From NCBI GenBank assembly GCA_016209685.1, contig JACQVQ010000001.1, positions 18,397-82,396 of the forward strand: 64,000 bases of DNA. Direction: 5' to 3'. Below, one piece after another: positions 1 through 8,836 of the stretch. Within the stretch, counting starts at the first letter, position 1; every line of letters begins with the position of its first letter. Source of the stretch: Planctomycetota bacterium (GTDB lineage: Bacteria; Planctomycetota; Brocadiia; Brocadiales; Bathyanammoxibiaceae). The position numbers and the translations under genes were made by a program. The notes under the pieces are model-generated. The model did no database searches, was not told where the DNA came from, and was given only the letters and a program-made list of their open reading frames with translations.

Positions 1-79
1 AGAGATGCTTCGCTTCGCTCAGCATGACAGTCCCAAGTCATTCTGACCCAGAACGAAGTGAAGGGGAAGAATCTCTTTT
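1..79. repeat. Partial copy of the GTCATTCTGAG/CTCAGAATGAC hairpin repeat
   Basis: The window opens inside a degenerate inverted repeat. The CTTCGCTTCGCTCAGCATGAC arm lies near positions 8-29 and a GTCATTCTGAC...GAAGAATCTC arm follows at about 38-77. The same core recurs at 18845, 20190, 21327, 33869 and 51158. It is non-coding and lies just 5' of the tRNA gene. Confidence 0.6.
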
Positions 80-93
80 ACACGTATAATAAA

Positions 94-187
94 GGAGAGG
101 TGTCCGAGAGGCTGAAGGAGCACGCTTGGAAAGCGTGTAGGCGAGCTAAAACTTGCCTCCAGGGTTCAAATCCCTGCCTCTCCGCCA
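94..187 (+). tRNA. tRNA-Ser (anticodon GGA)
   Basis: The acceptor stem GGAGAGG (94-100) pairs with CCTCTCC (177-183), followed by discriminator G and an encoded CCA (185-187). The anticodon stem CACGC/GCGTG (121-125, 133-137) encloses loop TTGGAAA with anticodon GGA at 128-130, which reads UCC and UCU. A long variable arm (GGCGAGC...ACTTGCC region) and the GGGTTCAAATCCC T-arm give the class II shape expected for tRNA-Ser. The CCA end is genomically encoded. Confidence 0.97.
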
Positions 188-251
188 GTTCTGTGAGGTT
201 TTTTGGGAAAGAGGTAAGCCTATATTTTAAATAATAATCTTTTTAAAGATT

Positions 252-485
252 TGGCCGTGCTAGACGGGGAGCTAGCGGTTCCTTGTAACCTGAAATCCGC
301 TTTACGCAGGGTTGAACGCTCCCAGGAGGTTTACCGGACTCATGGTACTGTCTTTAAAAGCGGCGATGAAGGCTGGGTCTTATGCAATAAGGGGATGTGA
401 ACCTGGTCAGGGGCGGAAGCCAGCAGCCATAAGCATCTATTCTTATGTGCCGTAAGGTAGCCTGGCTGGAGCCAGCTTTTAGTGA
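252..485 (+). ncRNA. ffs: Signal recognition particle RNA, large bacterial form
   Basis: The segment GCCGTGCTAGACGGGGAGCT at 254 matches the 5' Alu-domain start of Bacillus-type large SRP RNA. The S-domain core is visible near 397-435: GTGAACCTGGTCAGG, then GGAAGCCAGCAGCCATAAG, the symmetric and asymmetric loops that bind Ffh. Flanking helix-5 strands (TTAAAAGC near 353; CCAGCTTTTA near 472) can pair. The ends are approximate by about 20 nt. Position between tRNA-Ser and dnaX is a common bacterial arrangement. The large form is unusual for a Gram-negative bacterium, where the 4.5S form is typical, although several deep-branching lineages have it. Confidence 0.85.
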
Positions 486-573
486 TGGGCCCTGGGAAAG
501 GGGATCAAAGGGAGTGCACGGCCAGTTATTGAACTCTTGAACATTAAACCTTTGAACCTTTAATCTTTTGAGT

Positions 574-2247
574 ATGACATATACCGTATTCGCCAGAAAA
601 TATCGCCCGCAGACCTTTGAAGAGGTGGTTGGCCAGGAGGCGACGGTTACCACCCTGAGAAACGCCATCGCCCAGGGCAGGGTGGCCCACGCCTACCTGT
701 TCGCCGGCCCGCGCGGTGTGGGGAAGACCTCCATAGCCAGGATATTGGCCAAGTGTCTCAACTGCCAGCAAGGCACCACCGACAGTCCCTGCGATAAGTG
801 CGATTCCTGCAGGTGCATCTCTGAGGGGAGAGACCTGGACGTCATAGAGATAGACGGTGCCAGCAACCGGAGCATTGATGATGTCAGGACCCTCAGAGAG
901 AACGTCAAGTATCTCCCCAGCCGCTCGCGCCACAAGGTCTACATTATAGACGAGGCACACATGCTCACCAAGGAGGCCTTTAATGCCCTGCTAAAGACCC
1001 TGGAAGAGCCTCCCCCTCACGTGAAATTCTTTTTCGCCACCACCGCCCCTAACAAACTGCCTGAGACTATACTGTCCCGCTGCCAGCGCTTTGATTTTAA
1101 AAACATATCCCTGGGGGACATCGTCAACCGTCTCCAGCAAATAACCAAAAAAGAAGGAATCAAGGCAGATGAAGAGGCCCTGCGGGCCATCGCTAGATAC
1201 GCCAGAGGGGGACTGCGGGATTCCCAGTCCCTCCTGGACCAGCTATGGGCCTTCTCAGAGGACACGGTTACCGTAGCCGACGTCCAGGGCCTGCTGGGTG
1301 CCGTACCGGAGGAGGGGGTATCTGCCCTCGTGGAGAGGTTCATACAAAAAGATGCCCCGGGGGCCCTCAAGATCGTAAATGAGACCCTTAAAGAAGGTAA
1401 GGACTGGGCTACCTTTATTGACCAGACGCTGTGGTACCTGAGGGACCTACTGGTGGTCTCCACCTGTGGATATGACCAGGGACTGCTCGAAAACCCCTGG
1501 AGGGAGGCCCATCTCCTGAAGACCCAATCTCAGGCCCTTTCCCAGGAAACCCTCATGGCCATGATACAGACCCTGACTGAGGTAAAGCGGAAGGCCCGGG
1601 ATGATTTCCAGCAGAGGGTCTTCCTGGAAATGGCAGTGGTAAAGTTGGCCACGATGGACTTCCGCCCACTATCAGAAGTCCTATCCAGGCTAGAAGAGCT
1701 AGAAAAGAGGGCCTCTGCGGTTGGCTATCGGCAATCAGCTATGGAGTCCAGCGACCGTGTCGCTGGAACGGTACCCGTCGCAGGTAGACCCGCCAACAAG
1801 AATCCATTGACACAGTCAATGGACTCCAAAACAAGCCAACCACTGCAGACTGAAAACCAGGGTCCCCCACCCAAAGACATCGGAGAGGTCTGGACCCAGG
1901 TATTAGAAAGGCTCCATCGGGAGAAACTCTCCACATGGTCTTATCTAAAAGAGGGAAGGCTCAGGCAAGACGGGGAGCAAGAGCTAGTCCTGGAGTTTCC
2001 CAGGGACAGACCTTTCCCAAAGAAGTACCTGGAGACCAATGCCCAGGAGAGGACGGTGGTGGAAGAATATCTGGCCGACGTACTGGGCTGGAGGCCCAGG
2101 CTGAAGTTTACACTCTATGAAAGGGTCGTCCCAAGTGAGGCGACTCCAAAGGACGCCCTGGTAGAGAAAAAGGTGGCAGGGGCCACCCCCGATAAGGGTC
2201 TGGCCGAGAAGGCGGTGGACCTCTTCAACGGGCAGATTCAAAAATAA
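574..2247 (+). CDS. dnaX: DNA polymerase III subunit gamma/tau
   Basis: AAA+ clamp-loader ATPase that loads the sliding clamp at the replication fork. The ATG at 574 (reading MTYTVFARKYRPQ) is preferred over a TTG two codons upstream because it gives the conserved family start. Visible features are Walker A GPRGVGKTS (about residues 44-52), the four-Cys zinc module (CLNC...CDKCDSCRC, about 62-79), Walker B/DEAH with IIDEAHML (about 124-131), LEEPP and the sensor ATTAPNKLPETILSRCQRF. A shorter, poorly conserved tau-like tail follows from about residue 370. The length of 557 aa is normal. It is the first gene of a dnaX-ybaB-recR unit, with 11 bp to ybaB. No convincing Shine-Dalgarno is seen; the 5' flank is a TTGAAC-rich repeat. 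Confidence 0.96.
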   Translation: MTYTVFARKYRPQTFEEVVGQEATVTTLRNAIAQGRVAHAYLFAGPRGVGKTSIARILAKCLNCQQGTTDSPCDKCDSCRCISEGRDLDVIEIDGASNRSIDDVRTLRENVKYLPSRSRHKVYIIDEAHMLTKEAFNALLKTLEEPPPHVKFFFATTAPNKLPETILSRCQRFDFKNISLGDIVNRLQQITKKEGIKADEEALRAIARYARGGLRDSQSLLDQLWAFSEDTVTVADVQGLLGAVPEEGVSALVERFIQKDAPGALKIVNETLKEGKDWATFIDQTLWYLRDLLVVSTCGYDQGLLENPWREAHLLKTQSQALSQETLMAMIQTLTEVKRKARDDFQQRVFLEMAVVKLATMDFRPLSEVLSRLEELEKRASAVGYRQSAMESSDRVAGTVPVAGRPANKNPLTQSMDSKTSQPLQTENQGPPPKDIGEVWTQVLERLHREKLSTWSYLKEGRLRQDGEQELVLEFPRDRPFPKKYLETNAQERTVVEEYLADVLGWRPRLKFTLYERVVPSEATPKDALVEKKVAGATPDKGLAEKAVDLFNGQIQK

Positions 2248-2258
2248 GGAGGGATTAT

Positions 2259-2615
2259 ATGAAAGGCTTTGGCAACTTTGCCGATATGTTGAAGGAGGCC
2301 CAGAAGCAGGCCCAGAAGATGCAAAAACGCATGGAGGAACTCCAGCAAGAGCTAAAGGAGCGGGTGGTAGAGGCCAGTTCCGGAGGGGGCATGGTCACCG
2401 TCCACATGAACGGCCGGCAGGAACTCCTCAACATAAAGATAGACCCGGAGGTGGTAGACCCTAAGGAGAAAGAGATGCTGGAAGACCTGGTGGTGGCCGC
2501 CGTTAACCAGGCCATAAAGAAATCCCAGCAGCTGTATGAAGAGGAACTAGGCAAGCTCACGGGAGGGCTTAGTCTCCCCGGGCTCTCCGGGCTGCCCTTT
2601 GGGGGAAAGCCCTAA
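2259..2615 (+). CDS. ybaB: YbaB/EbfC family nucleoid-associated protein
   Basis: Small DNA-binding nucleoid protein of 118 aa. The start ATG is preceded by a strong GGAGG. The N-terminal half is a charged amphipathic helix (KQAQKMQKRMEELQQELKER), followed by the family's beta-strand core (VEASSGGGMVTVHMNGRQE, then KIDPEVVDPKEKEMLEDLVVAAVNQA) and a Gly-rich tail. The core features VEA.SGGG and DLVVAAVNQA are diagnostic. It lies between dnaX and recR as in most bacteria, which supports a shared operon with replication and repair functions. Confidence 0.95.
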   Translation: MKGFGNFADMLKEAQKQAQKMQKRMEELQQELKERVVEASSGGGMVTVHMNGRQELLNIKIDPEVVDPKEKEMLEDLVVAAVNQAIKKSQQLYEEELGKLTGGLSLPGLSGLPFGGKP

Positions 2616-2673
2616 ACTCCTTGAAACGGGAGGGAGACTTTTGCATAATAATGATAATGGGAGGTTGAGAGGT

Positions 2674-3273
2674 TTGAAGGGCTATCCAGAGGTAATGGCA
2701 AGGCTCGTGAAGGGACTGGCCAGGTGGCCGGGGATAGGAAGGCGGAGTGCCGAGAGGTTGGCCTATCACATACTCTGCATGCCTGAAAAGGATGCCCTGG
2801 AGTTGGCCGCCACCATCGGAGAATTAAAGAGGAGGCTCAAACCCTGCCCTGCGTGTTTTAACCTGGTAGAAGGGGGCGTCTGTCCTATCTGTCAGAACCC
2901 CGCCCGGGATTCCAGCGTTATCTGTGCGGTAGAGGAACCCAAAGACCTCTGGAGTATAGAAAAAATGGGCCTGTATAAGGGCCTGTACCACGTCCTTCAA
3001 GGCCACATCTCCCCCCTGGAGAACGTCGGACCTGAAGACCTTACCATTGAAAAGCTCGTGGAAAGGGTAAAGGCGGGGCAGACAAAAGAGGTTGTCCTGG
3101 CCACCAATTTCAGCGCAGAAGGCGACGCCACTGCCTTGTACATACAGAAGAGGCTGGAACCCCTTGGGGTCAAGATTACCCGCCTTGCAAGGGGTATACC
3201 CCAGGGGAGTTATCTAGAGTACCTTAATAGTGCAGTCCTGGCTGAGGCCATGGAGGGTAGAAGGACTTTTTAG
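2674..3273 (+). CDS. recR: Recombination mediator RecR
   Basis: RecR acts with RecO/RecF to load RecA on single-stranded gaps. I choose the TTG at 2674 (GGGAGG at 2659-2664, 9 nt upstream), giving 199 aa, the usual RecR length; longer versions begin inside the 3' end of ybaB. Visible features are the helix-hairpin-helix RWPGIGRRSAERLAYHIL, the zinc finger CPACFNLVEGGVCPIC, and the Toprim domain starting VICAVEEPKDLWSIEK, with LATNFSAEGDATALYI and RLARGIPQGSYLEYLN. All conserved blocks are intact. Confidence 0.95.
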   Translation: MKGYPEVMARLVKGLARWPGIGRRSAERLAYHILCMPEKDALELAATIGELKRRLKPCPACFNLVEGGVCPICQNPARDSSVICAVEEPKDLWSIEKMGLYKGLYHVLQGHISPLENVGPEDLTIEKLVERVKAGQTKEVVLATNFSAEGDATALYIQKRLEPLGVKITRLARGIPQGSYLEYLNSAVLAEAMEGRRTF

Positions 3274-3334
3274 TACCGTTCCAGCTAATAAATAGTATAA
3301 TAAAAGACACTACATTCTTGGTAGGTGAATTGAC

Positions 3335-4765
3335 ATGAAGTTAGAAACTTCTTTACATCCACAACTCCAACAAAAATTAAAACTAGCCCCCCAGATAATC
3401 CAGTCCATAGAGATACTCCAGTTACCACTACTTGCCCTGGTAGAACACGTGCAGATGGAGTTAGAGGAAAATCCTGTGTTGGAGGAACTGCCTCTTGCGG
3501 AGAAACCTGCTGCGGACGAACCAAAAGATACTGAAACTGAAGAAGACAAAGAGCCCACCGAGACCTTGTCGGGGGGCGGCAGTGCCACAGGCGATGAATG
3601 GCAAGACTTCTCAAGATACCGCAGTAAGGCCGTCCGCCGGGAAGACAGTGACCTGAAACAACAGGCCCTGGAAAATACCGCCAGCAAACCCATTTCCCTC
3701 CATGAGTACCTCCTGGGACAATTCTCCCTGATGGAGGTGGCTGAAGAACTCCGTGAGGTATGTGAGCTTATACTCTCTTACATGGACGACAGGGGCTATC
3801 TTACCGTCCCGCTAGAAGAGATAGTAACCGGCGCACCCCTCCCGGTCAGCCTGGAAACGGCCCAACAGGCCCTGCAGGTGATTCAGACCATGGAGCCCCC
3901 AGGGGTAGGGGCCAGGAACCTTGAGGAGTGCCTGCTACTACAGTTAGATAATAGACTGGAAGACTATGCCTTCCTGAAGGAACTAATCACCCATCATCTA
4001 AAGGATATAGAGATGAAGCGGTATCCCCAGGTCGCCAAGGGTATGAACAGGGATACAGAAACTATAAAGAGGGCGGTAGATTATATCCGCACCCTTAACC
4101 CCCGCCCTGGTTCCCTCTTTTTAACCGAACCAGTAGCCTATGTAGTACCTGACGTACGGGTGGAGTACGTGGACGGACGCTACGAGGTCATCCTGAACGA
4201 AAATTCAGCCCTGCCCCGCCTGGCGATAAGCTCCTTTTACAGGGAGCACCTCCATCAGAAGGGGTTGGATGCCACAACCCACCAGTTCCTCCAGAAGAAG
4301 ATGGAATCCGCCAGGTGGCTCATAGAGGCCATAGAACAACGGAGGGCCACCCTTTACAAGGTAACCAACAAGATGGTGGAACTCCAGAAGAACTTCCTGG
4401 AGGAGGGTATCGCCGGGCTAAGACCCCTCAGGATGCAGGAGGTGGCCGACCAACTGGGCATCCACGTCTCCACGGTAAGCCGGGCCATCTCCCGTAAATA
4501 TATCCAGACCCCCAGGGGTGTATTTGAGATGAAGTTCTTCTTTACAGGAGGTTTTGAGACCGCCCAGGGAGACGTGGAGTCCTGGCCTGCAATGAGACAA
4601 AAGCTCACAGAAATCGTCGCTAAGGAAGACAAGTCCCACCCCCTCAGTGACGAAGACCTCGCCGCCGTACTCCGCTCCCAAGGCATTGACATCGCCCGCC
4701 GCACCGTCACCAAGTACCGCAAGGCCATCAAGATCCCCTCCAGCCGACGGAGGAGACAGTATTAG
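3335..4765 (+). CDS. rpoN: RNA polymerase sigma-54 factor
   Basis: Sigma-54 directs RNA polymerase to -24/-12 promoters and needs an AAA+ activator. The start ATG follows AGGTGA at 3322-3327. Region I is the Gln/Leu-rich activator-response segment (PQLQQKLKLAPQIIQSIEIL). Region II is acidic (about residues 50-85). The core-binding domain follows, then the helix-turn-helix MQEVADQLGIHVSTVSRAI and the C-terminal RpoN box, read here as ARRTVTKYRKA. The length of 476 aa is normal. It stands alone, without the hpf-ptsN genes often found downstream in proteobacteria. No enhancer-binding activator is present in this window. Confidence 0.96.
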   Translation: MKLETSLHPQLQQKLKLAPQIIQSIEILQLPLLALVEHVQMELEENPVLEELPLAEKPAADEPKDTETEEDKEPTETLSGGGSATGDEWQDFSRYRSKAVRREDSDLKQQALENTASKPISLHEYLLGQFSLMEVAEELREVCELILSYMDDRGYLTVPLEEIVTGAPLPVSLETAQQALQVIQTMEPPGVGARNLEECLLLQLDNRLEDYAFLKELITHHLKDIEMKRYPQVAKGMNRDTETIKRAVDYIRTLNPRPGSLFLTEPVAYVVPDVRVEYVDGRYEVILNENSALPRLAISSFYREHLHQKGLDATTHQFLQKKMESARWLIEAIEQRRATLYKVTNKMVELQKNFLEEGIAGLRPLRMQEVADQLGIHVSTVSRAISRKYIQTPRGVFEMKFFFTGGFETAQGDVESWPAMRQKLTEIVAKEDKSHPLSDEDLAAVLRSQGIDIARRTVTKYRKAIKIPSSRRRRQY

Positions 4766-4823
4766 AAAGAATACAGAAGTCAGTAGTCAGAATTCAGAAT
4801 AAGGAATACATTCTGACTTCTGA

Positions 4824-5006
4824 TCAGGAAGTATGCCGGCAGTGGCATTCCCCTTCTCTCTCTACGCAATCGCACTGGCAGGACGTAGAGGTTACGTGTC
4901 CCTGTGGTTCCTGCTCATGGCCCTTATGCATCATAGGCATCATGCACATACAGCCAAGGGATAGTGGGAAGACTAAACTGAAGGGGATGAAAACGTATTT
5001 CTTCAT
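4824..5006 (-). CDS. Tiny putative metal-binding lipoprotein rich in Cys, Met and His
   Basis: A 60-aa product with a basic start (MKKYVF), a hydrophobic stretch and LSLGC, an imperfect lipobox with Cys at residue 19. The predicted mature part is 42 residues with 7 Cys, 5 Met and 5 His, arranged as CMCMMPMMHKGH at the front and CQCDC...CHC at the end. This is what a soft-metal chelator such as a copper or silver sponge looks like, and the copper efflux block lies 0.6 kb away on the same strand. I recognise no family. No good Shine-Dalgarno is seen, so expression is unproven. Function is inferred only from ligand content and neighbourhood. Confidence 0.5.
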   Translation of the reverse strand: MKKYVFIPFSLVFPLSLGCMCMMPMMHKGHEQEPQGHVTSTSCQCDCVEREGECHCRHTS

Positions 5007-5050
5007 AGTTTTAATCTATCTCATTATTTTCATTGCCAGACCCCTCACTC

Positions 5051-5353
5051 TTAGCCGAGAGGCCCCTTAAGCACCCTTCGTCCATGGATTACGGACATTA
5101 CTAATATCTGACTTTCTTTTTCCTCAAATCTGTAAATAATACGATAACTACCAACCGAACTTTCACGGTGTGGTAGGTGTGGGAACTCAGGTATTTTATG
5201 CCCCATAAGCGGAAAGTTAGCAAGATTGGAGACGGCGGTTTGAATATTTTCCACCTATATTTGGGCGTACCGCCTTGAATCCTTAGCTATATATTCATAA
5301 ATGTTACGTAAATCATCAAGTGCTCGTAACGTCCATTTTATTTTTTGAACCAC
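5051..5353 (-). pseudogene. ParE/RelE-family toxin interrupted by an in-frame TAG
   Basis: Reading from GTG at 5353, which overlaps the end of the antitoxin gene, the frame encodes a ParE-like toxin (KIKWTLRALDDLRNIYEYIA, then SRRYAQI), hits TAG at 5255-5257 (codon 33), and continues without a break through the conserved back half (ENIQTAVSNLANFPLMG, YRIIYRFEEKESQILVMSVIHGRR). The GTG immediately after the stop could allow re-initiation of a 67-aa piece lacking the first helix pair. Total length would be 100 aa, as in intact homologues. Most likely an inactivated toxin; a sequencing error or an unusual UAG readthrough are alternatives. Confidence 0.75.
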
Positions 5354-5526
5354 TTAGAGGTCTCCTTAACTACTTCCTCGTGTGGAACGGTCCTCCCTTC
5401 ACGGATGTCTTTTTCAGCAACTTCTAATTTCTGCCTGAGGTAGAGACGATATATAACTTCATCAATATCTACCTCTTCAGGTAAGTCTTCTACTATCTCA
5501 AGGACTTGCTGTTTGGTGATAATCAT
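5338..5526 (-). CDS. Antitoxin partner of the ParE/RelE-type toxin
   Basis: A 62-aa protein starting at ATG 5526, with AAGGAAG upstream; a longer reading from 5577 lacks such a site. The sequence (MIITKQQVLEIVEDLPEEVD, then IDEVIYRLYLRQKLEVAEKD) is typical of small antitoxins encoded directly before ParE/RelE toxins, with an N-terminal folded region and an acidic C-terminal toxin-binding helix ending VPHEEVVKETSKWFKK. The toxin GTG lies inside its last codons, so the pair is translationally coupled. The partner toxin carries a nonsense codon, so this antitoxin may be an orphan survivor. Confidence 0.75.
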   Translation of the reverse strand: MIITKQQVLEIVEDLPEEVDIDEVIYRLYLRQKLEVAEKDIREGRTVPHEEVVKETSKWFKK

Positions 5527-5601
5527 ATCAACTTCCTTTCTGTCCAATTTCTTTATTTCTCCTCCTATCGCGCGCAATTATCCTATAACACCCTTATACT
5601 G

Positions 5602-8600
5602 TCAAGAATTCATGGCAGGGGCCTCTCCCCCCGGCCCCTTCTTCCTGAACCATTCCCTCCCAGGTTTCTTTACCTTAACCTTTTTGGGCCTGAGGGGCCT
5701 CAGGAGCTGCCATCTCTTTACCGTGTGGTAAATGATGGGGATTACTATAAGGGTTACGAGCGTGGAGGTAAAAGAACCGCCGATTATGGGCACAGCAAGG
5801 GGCCTCATTATTTCTGCCCCTGAACCTGTGGCCCAGAGCATGGGCAAAAGGCCAAAGAGGGTGGTAGATACTGTCAATAGTTTGGGCCTCAGCCTTAAGA
5901 CGGCCCCCTCCAGGATGGCCTCCGTAATCTGACCCTCTTCCCTTATGTTTTCCTCACCCCTCTTTTCAAAGGCCTCCTTAAGGAAGGCCACCATCAGAAT
6001 CCCGGTAGAGGTGGCCATTCCAAAAAGGGCGATGTAGCCCACCCAGACGGCCACGCTGAAATTATAGCCCCAGATAAACTGTAATATCATTCCGCCCGTC
6101 AGGGCAGTGGGAACCGTCAGCATTATTATAATTGCGTCGGTAAAAGAGGTGTAGGTGATATACAGGACTATAAACATGATAACGATGACAATAGGTACCA
6201 GGAACTGGAGGGTCTTTTTGGCCCGCATCTGGTGTTCGTATTGCCCGCTCCACTGTATAAAATAACCAGGCGGGAGTTTTATCCTCTGAGGGATTACCTT
6301 CGCGGCCTCTTCCACCACGCCTATGACATCCCTGCCCCTTACGTTAAAGAGGACGTAGGCAACAAGGAGTCCATTCTCGCCCCTTATCATGCTAGGGCCA
6401 GGAACCGCCCTGATATCTGCCAGTTGATAGAGAGGTATCTGGGCCCCCGTAGCGGTAGGCACCAAAACCCTCTGTATCTTATCCACGGTCTCCCTTAGTT
6501 CCCTGGCATAACGCACCCTTACCGGGAAGCGCTGTCGGCCTTCCACTGTTGTCGTGATAGTCTTACCCCCCATTGCCACCTCTACAACGTCGTGTACGTC
6601 CCCGATATTTATCCCATACCTGGCCACCTGCCTGCGGTCTATGTCAATCTCCATATAATTTTCCCCAATCAACTTGTCAGGGTAGATATCCACTGCCCCC
6701 CTGACGGTCCTGAGGGCGTCTGCCACCTGCTGGGCCAGGTCTACCACGGTCTTCTGGTCACCACCGTATATCTTCGCCCCTACCTGGGTCCTTATCCCCG
6801 TTGAGACCATGTCAACACGGTTTATTATGGGTTGGGTCCATATGTTAGACCAGCCAGGCACTTTCACTACGGAATCCAGTTCCATCAGGATTTTCTCCTT
6901 GGTCATCCCCTTCCGCCACTCTTTCTTAGGCTTGAGGTTCACAATGGACTCCACCATCTCTATAGGGGCGGGGTCTGTCGGGGTATCGGCCCTCCCCAGC
7001 TTCCCCACCACCATCTCCACCTCCGGGACGGTCATTACAAGTACATCCCTCTTCTTGAGGTCATCCACCACACGGGTTATAGAGGCGCTGGGCAGGGTGA
7101 CAGGCATGTCCAGGATAGTGCCCTCATCTAAAGGGGGCATAAATTCCTTTCCTATCATGGGGAATAGGACCCCCGCGGCCACCACCAGGGCTATAGTAAG
7201 ACCCAATGGGACCCACTTGAAACGCAGTGCCCACTTCAGGCCAGCCATATATATCCTTACCAGAAACCTCACTATGGGGTTCTCCTCCTCGCTCAGGAGC
7301 CTGCCCTTCAAGAAGAAGGTGGCCAGGGCAGGTACCAGGGTTATGGCCAGTACGGCGGTACCCACCATAGCCAGGCTCTTGGTGAAGGCCAGGGGCCAGA
7401 AGAGCTTGCCTTCTATCCCCCGGAGGGCAAAGACAGGGATGAAGGATAGAATCATGATTACTACCGAGAAAAATATGGGTGGCCCTACTACCCTGGAAGA
7501 CTCCAGGACTACCTCCCTGATATCCCCCTTTACCCTGGCCTTTGGCCCATACTTGTTGGTCAGGTTCCTGAAGGCATTCTCAGTAATGACGATCCCCGCA
7601 TCCATCAGGTCTCCCAGGGCGATGGCAATGCCGGAGAGGGACATGATATTAGAAGTTATGTGCAAGGGGTACATGAGCATAAAGGAGATGAGGATGGCCA
7701 GGGGCAGGGTAAGGATTATGAGCAGTGCGCTTGGGAAATGGGCGAGGTAGAGGCCCACTACTATAAGGGTAATGATAGACTCCTCAATGAGGGTCTCTTT
7801 CAGGGTACCAATTGCTCTGTGAATCAGGGGGGTGCGGTCGTAAAAGGGCACTATCCTGACCCCTGGGGGGAGGCCAGGTTCAATCTCCTTAATCTTCTTT
7901 TTTATGCTTTTGGTTACATTAATAGTATCCTCCCCGTACCTCATGAGTACTACGCCCCCTGTAACGTCGCTGCCGTTCTTTTCCAGGACGCCCCTGCGGA
8001 GGGAAGGCCCTATCTGTACCGTGGCCACGTTCTTTACGTATATGGGTACCCCATTGTGCGAGCCTACAACTATATTCTCTATGTCCTCCAGGCCCTCAAT
8101 CCAGCCCAGTCCCCTCACCAGATACTCCATGTCACTGGCCTCCACCACCCTGGCCCCCACGGTCTTATTACTGGCCTGGACGTTCTCAAAGATACCCCTG
8201 AGCGGGACGTTGTAGGCCAGGAGCTTGTTTGGGTCTACGTCTATCTGATACTCCCTGATAAAACCCCCGATGCTGGCCACGTCAGCCACCCCGGGGGTGG
8301 ACTTCAATTGATACCGCACAAACCAGTCCTGTAAGGCCCGCAGTTCCCCCAGATCGTAACCCTCACCCTCTACCGTGTACCAGAATATCTGCCCTATCGC
8401 AGTAGCATCAGGGGCAAGGTAGGGTACTACATCAGGGGGTAAAAAGGTGGAGGCCAGGTTCAACCTCTCTATTATCCTCTCCCTGCAGAAGTAATAACCA
8501 TATCTCTCATCAAAGATTATGAAGACCATAGAAAAGCCGAAGTCGGAGATAGACCGTACCGCCTTCACCCCTGCCAGACCCGAGAGGTTTACGCTCAAGG

Positions 8601-8802
8601 GATAAGTAATCTGGTCTTCCACGTCCTGGGGACTTCTGCCCATCCAGTCCGTAAAGATAATCTGCTGGTTCTCGCTCAAATCGGGGATGGCATCCACTGG
8701 GGTGTTGTACAAACAATAGACCCCCCAGACCATAGCCAGGGCGAAAAATATTATGGTCATCAGGCGGTTTCTTATACAGAACTCTATTATGGCAACTACC
8801 AT
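5602..8802 (-). CDS. cusA: Heavy-metal RND efflux permease, CusA/CzcA type (probably Cu/Ag)
   Basis: Inner-membrane proton-driven pump of a tripartite system exporting monovalent copper or silver. 1066 aa, full length. It has 12 predicted membrane segments in two halves, the first starting with CIRNRLMTIIFFALAMVWGV. The proton-relay segment reads ALGDLMDAGIVITENAFRN, with Asp/Glu in TM4. Pore-domain hallmarks include YNTPVDAIPDLSENQ near residue 35 and MPPLDEGTILDMPVTLPSAS near 570, both typical of the HME branch. It is the last gene of the csoR-copA-cusCBA block, 56 bp after cusB, with a 15-nt palindrome in the gap. The Cu/Ag assignment rests on neighbours (CsoR, CopA, MHP/YHS domains of CusB) and overall CusA resemblance. 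Confidence 0.92.
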   Translation of the reverse strand: MVVAIIEFCIRNRLMTIIFFALAMVWGVYCLYNTPVDAIPDLSENQQIIFTDWMGRSPQDVEDQITYPLSVNLSGLAGVKAVRSISDFGFSMVFIIFDERYGYYFCRERIIERLNLASTFLPPDVVPYLAPDATAIGQIFWYTVEGEGYDLGELRALQDWFVRYQLKSTPGVADVASIGGFIREYQIDVDPNKLLAYNVPLRGIFENVQASNKTVGARVVEASDMEYLVRGLGWIEGLEDIENIVVGSHNGVPIYVKNVATVQIGPSLRRGVLEKNGSDVTGGVVLMRYGEDTINVTKSIKKKIKEIEPGLPPGVRIVPFYDRTPLIHRAIGTLKETLIEESIITLIVVGLYLAHFPSALLIILTLPLAILISFMLMYPLHITSNIMSLSGIAIALGDLMDAGIVITENAFRNLTNKYGPKARVKGDIREVVLESSRVVGPPIFFSVVIMILSFIPVFALRGIEGKLFWPLAFTKSLAMVGTAVLAITLVPALATFFLKGRLLSEEENPIVRFLVRIYMAGLKWALRFKWVPLGLTIALVVAAGVLFPMIGKEFMPPLDEGTILDMPVTLPSASITRVVDDLKKRDVLVMTVPEVEMVVGKLGRADTPTDPAPIEMVESIVNLKPKKEWRKGMTKEKILMELDSVVKVPGWSNIWTQPIINRVDMVSTGIRTQVGAKIYGGDQKTVVDLAQQVADALRTVRGAVDIYPDKLIGENYMEIDIDRRQVARYGINIGDVHDVVEVAMGGKTITTTVEGRQRFPVRVRYARELRETVDKIQRVLVPTATGAQIPLYQLADIRAVPGPSMIRGENGLLVAYVLFNVRGRDVIGVVEEAAKVIPQRIKLPPGYFIQWSGQYEHQMRAKKTLQFLVPIVIVIMFIVLYITYTSFTDAIIIMLTVPTALTGGMILQFIWGYNFSVAVWVGYIALFGMATSTGILMVAFLKEAFEKRGEENIREEGQITEAILEGAVLRLRPKLLTVSTTLFGLLPMLWATGSGAEIMRPLAVPIIGGSFTSTLVTLIVIPIIYHTVKRWQLLRPLRPKKVKVKKPGREWFRKKGPGGEAPAMNS

Positions 8803-8836
8803 GGGCCCTCTTCTCCCCGGTAGGCATCCGGGAGAG

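Noticed and set aside
85..90. TATAAT as promoter of tRNA-Ser
   Set aside because: It ends 4 nt before the mature 5' end, so transcription would start inside the tRNA; probably chance.
6809..7750. 313-aa open frame antisense to cusA
   Set aside because: Mirror of a GC-rich, well-conserved gene on the other strand; no Shine-Dalgarno and no recognisable domain.
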